NCBI GenBank assembly: GCA_946186535.1 | Contig: CAMHNT010000093.1 | Span: 1 to 8,289 of the forward strand | Source: an uncultured Clostridia bacterium | GTDB lineage: Bacteria; Bacillota; Clostridia; Oscillospirales; Acutalibacteraceae | DNA length: 8,289 bases | Reading direction: 5' to 3' | Shown here: in pieces, positions 6,677 through 8,289 of the stretch | Layout: every line of letters begins with the position of its first letter | Numbering within the stretch: the first letter of the stretch is position 1 | Made by a program: the position numbers and the translations under genes | The notes under the pieces: generated by a model | The model's input: only the letters and a program-made list of their open reading frames with translations | Databases searched by the model: none | Told to the model about the DNA's origin: nothing

Positions 6677-8083
6677 TCAAACCAATTCTCCGTTAAGTAT
6701 CCAATGCCTTGCCTTTGTGATTTTCACGTTTGCAAACTGTCCGACAAGACTCTCGTCACCCGGGAATTCAACGATAATATTGCCGCTTGTTCTCGCAGTA
6801 AGGATACCGTCCTTGTCGGATTTTCCGTCAACAAGAACCTTGTATACCTTATCAACCATCGCCGCACAGTGCTTTGCGGATATTTCCTCCTGCGTTTTCA
6901 GAAGCTCGGCGAACCACTTTGTTTTCTCTTCATGAGAGTAGGGGTCGTCCATTTTTGCCGCAGGCGTACCCTCTCTGGGTGAGTAAATGAACGTGAAGAG
7001 AGACGAAAATCCAACCTCCTTCACGAGCGAAAGAGTATCGAGAAACTCGTCGTATGTCTCTCCCGGAAAGCCTACGATAATATCCGACGTAAGGCTCAGA
7101 TCGGGTATTTTCTCCTTTGCGTAGTTCACGATATCAAGATACTTTTCTCTGTTATAGCTTCTGTTCATCGCCTTCAGAACCCTGTCGTTGCCGGACTGGA
7201 ACGGCAGATGAAGATGCGAGGAAATATGCTTGCTGTTTGCGATAACGTCAATAAGCTCCTTTGAACAATCCTTCGGGTGCGAGGTCATGAACCTTATCCA
7301 ATAGTCGCCCTCGATTTTGTCTATTTCCTCAAGAAGCTGAGCAAACGTCACCTTTTCTTCGAAGTTCTTTCCGTATGAGTTGACGTTCTGTCCAAGGAGT
7401 GTAATATCCTTGTATCCTGCCCTGATCATGTCTCTCGCTTCGTTTACAACGTCCTCAAACTTACGGCTTCTTTCTCTTCCTCTTGTGTAAGGAACAATAC
7501 AGTACGTACAGAAATTGTTGCAGCCGTACATAATCGGCAGCCAGCCCTTAAAAGTTCCGTCACGTCTTGTCGGAATTCCCTCATAGACCGTCTTGTCGTC
7601 CACTCCTGTTTCATAGACTCTCTTTCCTACCGTTACCGCATTGTAGAAAAGCTCGGGAAATCTGTGAAGCGAATGCGTTCCGAAAACAAGACCCACGAAA
7701 GGAAAGCTTTTGTAGAGTCTGTCCGTAACGTGCTGCTGCTCCATCATGCATCCGCAAAGTCCGATAAGAACGGACGGATGCTTTCTTTTTATATTCTTAA
7801 GCGCTCCTACGTTTCCGAAGACCCTGTCCTCTGCGTGTTCTCTGACGGCGCATGTATTGAAAAGTATAAAATCGGCGTCTTCGGCTTTTTCGGTAAAATC
7901 AAAACCCATATCCGAAAGCATGCCCTTTATCTTTTCACTGTCCGCAACGTTCTGCTGACAGCCGTAGGTTCTGATGCACGCAAGCGGAACATCTCCCCTC
8001 GCACGGATCGCCATAACCTCAGACGCCATGGCGGTATAATTCTTCTCGTCATTAAAATCTTTATATGTAATATTGTTAGCCAA
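6677..8083 (-). CDS. miaB: tRNA-2-methylthio-N6-dimethylallyladenosine synthase MiaB
   Basis: MiaB is a radical-SAM methylthiotransferase that converts i6A37 in tRNA to ms2i6A37, using two iron-sulfur clusters; its substrate is made by MiaA of the same cluster. Counting from the TTG at 8083 (468 residues), the N-terminal methylthiotransferase domain has three cluster cysteines, in TYGCQQN (Cys42), FNTCAVRE (Cys78) and CGCMMEQ (Cys112). The radical-SAM site is CNNFCTYC (Cys188, 192, 195), followed by PYTRGRERSR. A C-terminal TRAM domain covers about residues 405-468. I prefer TTG because GGGAG (8092-8096) sits 8 bases upstream of it. The in-frame GTG at 8090-8092 would add three residues but would overlap that site. 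The related family member MtaB is less likely given the CQQN and CAVRE motifs and the pairing with miaA. Confidence 0.96.
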   Translation of the reverse strand: MANNITYKDFNDEKNYTAMASEVMAIRARGDVPLACIRTYGCQQNVADSEKIKGMLSDMGFDFTEKAEDADFILFNTCAVREHAEDRVFGNVGALKNIKRKHPSVLIGLCGCMMEQQHVTDRLYKSFPFVGLVFGTHSLHRFPELFYNAVTVGKRVYETGVDDKTVYEGIPTRRDGTFKGWLPIMYGCNNFCTYCIVPYTRGRERSRKFEDVVNEARDMIRAGYKDITLLGQNVNSYGKNFEEKVTFAQLLEEIDKIEGDYWIRFMTSHPKDCSKELIDVIANSKHISSHLHLPFQSGNDRVLKAMNRSYNREKYLDIVNYAKEKIPDLSLTSDIIVGFPGETYDEFLDTLSLVKEVGFSSLFTFIYSPREGTPAAKMDDPYSHEEKTKWFAELLKTQEEISAKHCAAMVDKVYKVLVDGKSDKDGILTARTSGNIIVEFPGDESLVGQFANVKITKARHWILNGELV

Positions 8084-8091
8084 AATCCACA

Positions 8092-8096
8092 CTCCC
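8092..8096 (-). promoter_or_regulatory. miaB ribosome-binding site that decides the start
   Basis: GGGAG on the minus strand lies 8 bases before the TTG at 8081-8083. The alternative GTG (8090-8092) directly abuts or overlaps it and would have no usable Shine-Dalgarno spacing. Confidence 0.55.
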
Positions 8097-8110
8097 GTAG
8101 GTTGTATTGA

Positions 8111-8134
8111 GATTTTCCGAAAACCGGAAAAATC
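8111..8134 (-). other. Hairpin in the miaB leader
   Basis: Bases 8111-8119 pair with 8125-8134 as GATTTTCCG against CGGAAAAATC, nine pairs with one bulged base and a short A-rich loop. It lies between the predicted promoter and the miaB ribosome-binding site, ending about 15 bases before GGGAG. No T-run follows on the minus strand, so it is not an intrinsic terminator for leftward transcription. It does not resemble a riboswitch I recognise. Confidence 0.5.
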
Positions 8135-8177
8135 GATCTTATTTCAAGTTATAATATTCCATAATCCCACATTATAT

Positions 8178-8206
8178 AATATACCACAAACAAACCAATT
8201 CTTCAA
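8178..8206 (-). promoter_or_regulatory. Sigma-A-type promoter upstream of miaB
   Basis: On the minus strand TTGAAG (8201-8206; 4 of 6 to consensus) is separated by exactly 17 bases from TATATT (8178-8183; 5 of 6). Initiation would be near 8171, giving a leader of about 88 bases before the TTG start. An overlapping pair, TTGGTT (8193-8198) and TATAAT (8171-8176) with 16-base spacing, could also serve. It is the best promoter in the window and could drive the whole five-gene cluster. Confidence 0.55.
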
Positions 8207-8207
8207 G

Positions 8208-8221
8208 TTTTTTTTCCCCCC
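8208..8221. repeat. Adjacent homopolymer runs T8 and C6 beside the miaB promoter
   Basis: The plus strand has eight T (8208-8215) followed by six C (8216-8221); on the minus strand this is G6 then A8, ending one base before the predicted -35 hexamer. The A-run occupies the place of an UP element. Bases 8222-8289 beyond it show no supportable gene. Confidence 0.7.
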
Positions 8222-8289
8222 TGTTCCAAAGCCATGGCAGATTATAATAGTAAGTGCAACACTAAAAAAAGAATAGACTTCAAGGTAAA

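Noticed and set aside
8241..8248. TATAAT-like hexamers on both strands near the right edge
   Set aside because: On the plus strand the bases 17 upstream (CCTGTT) do not resemble a -35; on the minus strand only an A/T run lies at the right distance. Neither has a gene placed to use it within the window.
8242..8289. A short open minus-strand tail that could be the C-terminal end of an upstream gene
   Set aside because: Only about 15 hydrophobic codons before a TAA, with no recognisable sequence; random open frame cannot be excluded.

Overview
The window reads as chromosomal DNA from a low-to-mid GC Firmicute of class Clostridia, probably near the Oscillospiraceae/Ruminococcaceae. This rests on the gene order miaB–ylbF–mutS–mutL–miaA, the endonuclease-type MutL, the YlbF-family protein and the strong Shine-Dalgarno site at mutS. 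Genus cannot be fixed from the sequence alone.

All five genes lie on the minus strand, so transcription runs from right to left. From the right end: about 200 bases without a convincing gene hold a good sigma-A-type promoter and a leader hairpin. Then come miaB (start probably TTG at 8083), a 47-base gap, a YlbF-family gene with a cysteine-rich tail, a 31-base gap, and mutS. A 182-base intergenic region carries a segmented repeat element and a possible internal promoter. mutL follows, then miaA only 6 bases downstream. The last 155 bases at the left hold a second, edge-truncated copy of the same element.

Two functions are interleaved. MutS and MutL are the mismatch recognition and nicking core of methyl-independent mismatch repair: MutL carries the metal-binding endonuclease motif and both proteins have sliding-clamp-binding-like peptides. 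MiaA and MiaB perform consecutive steps on tRNA A37, making i6A and then ms2i6A, at the two ends of the cluster. The YlbF-family protein is probably a partner in the YlbF/YmcA/YaaT type of complex that affects RNase Y.

The genes themselves are ordinary housekeeping genes. The least explained part of the window is the intergenic element found after mutS and again after miaA: five short conserved blocks separated by unconserved spacers of nearly fixed length. One of its blocks supplies the ribosome-binding site of mutL. I do not recognise it as a named RNA or repeat family. A 29-base near-perfect palindrome in the part of mutL encoding an unusually long acidic linker is the second oddity.
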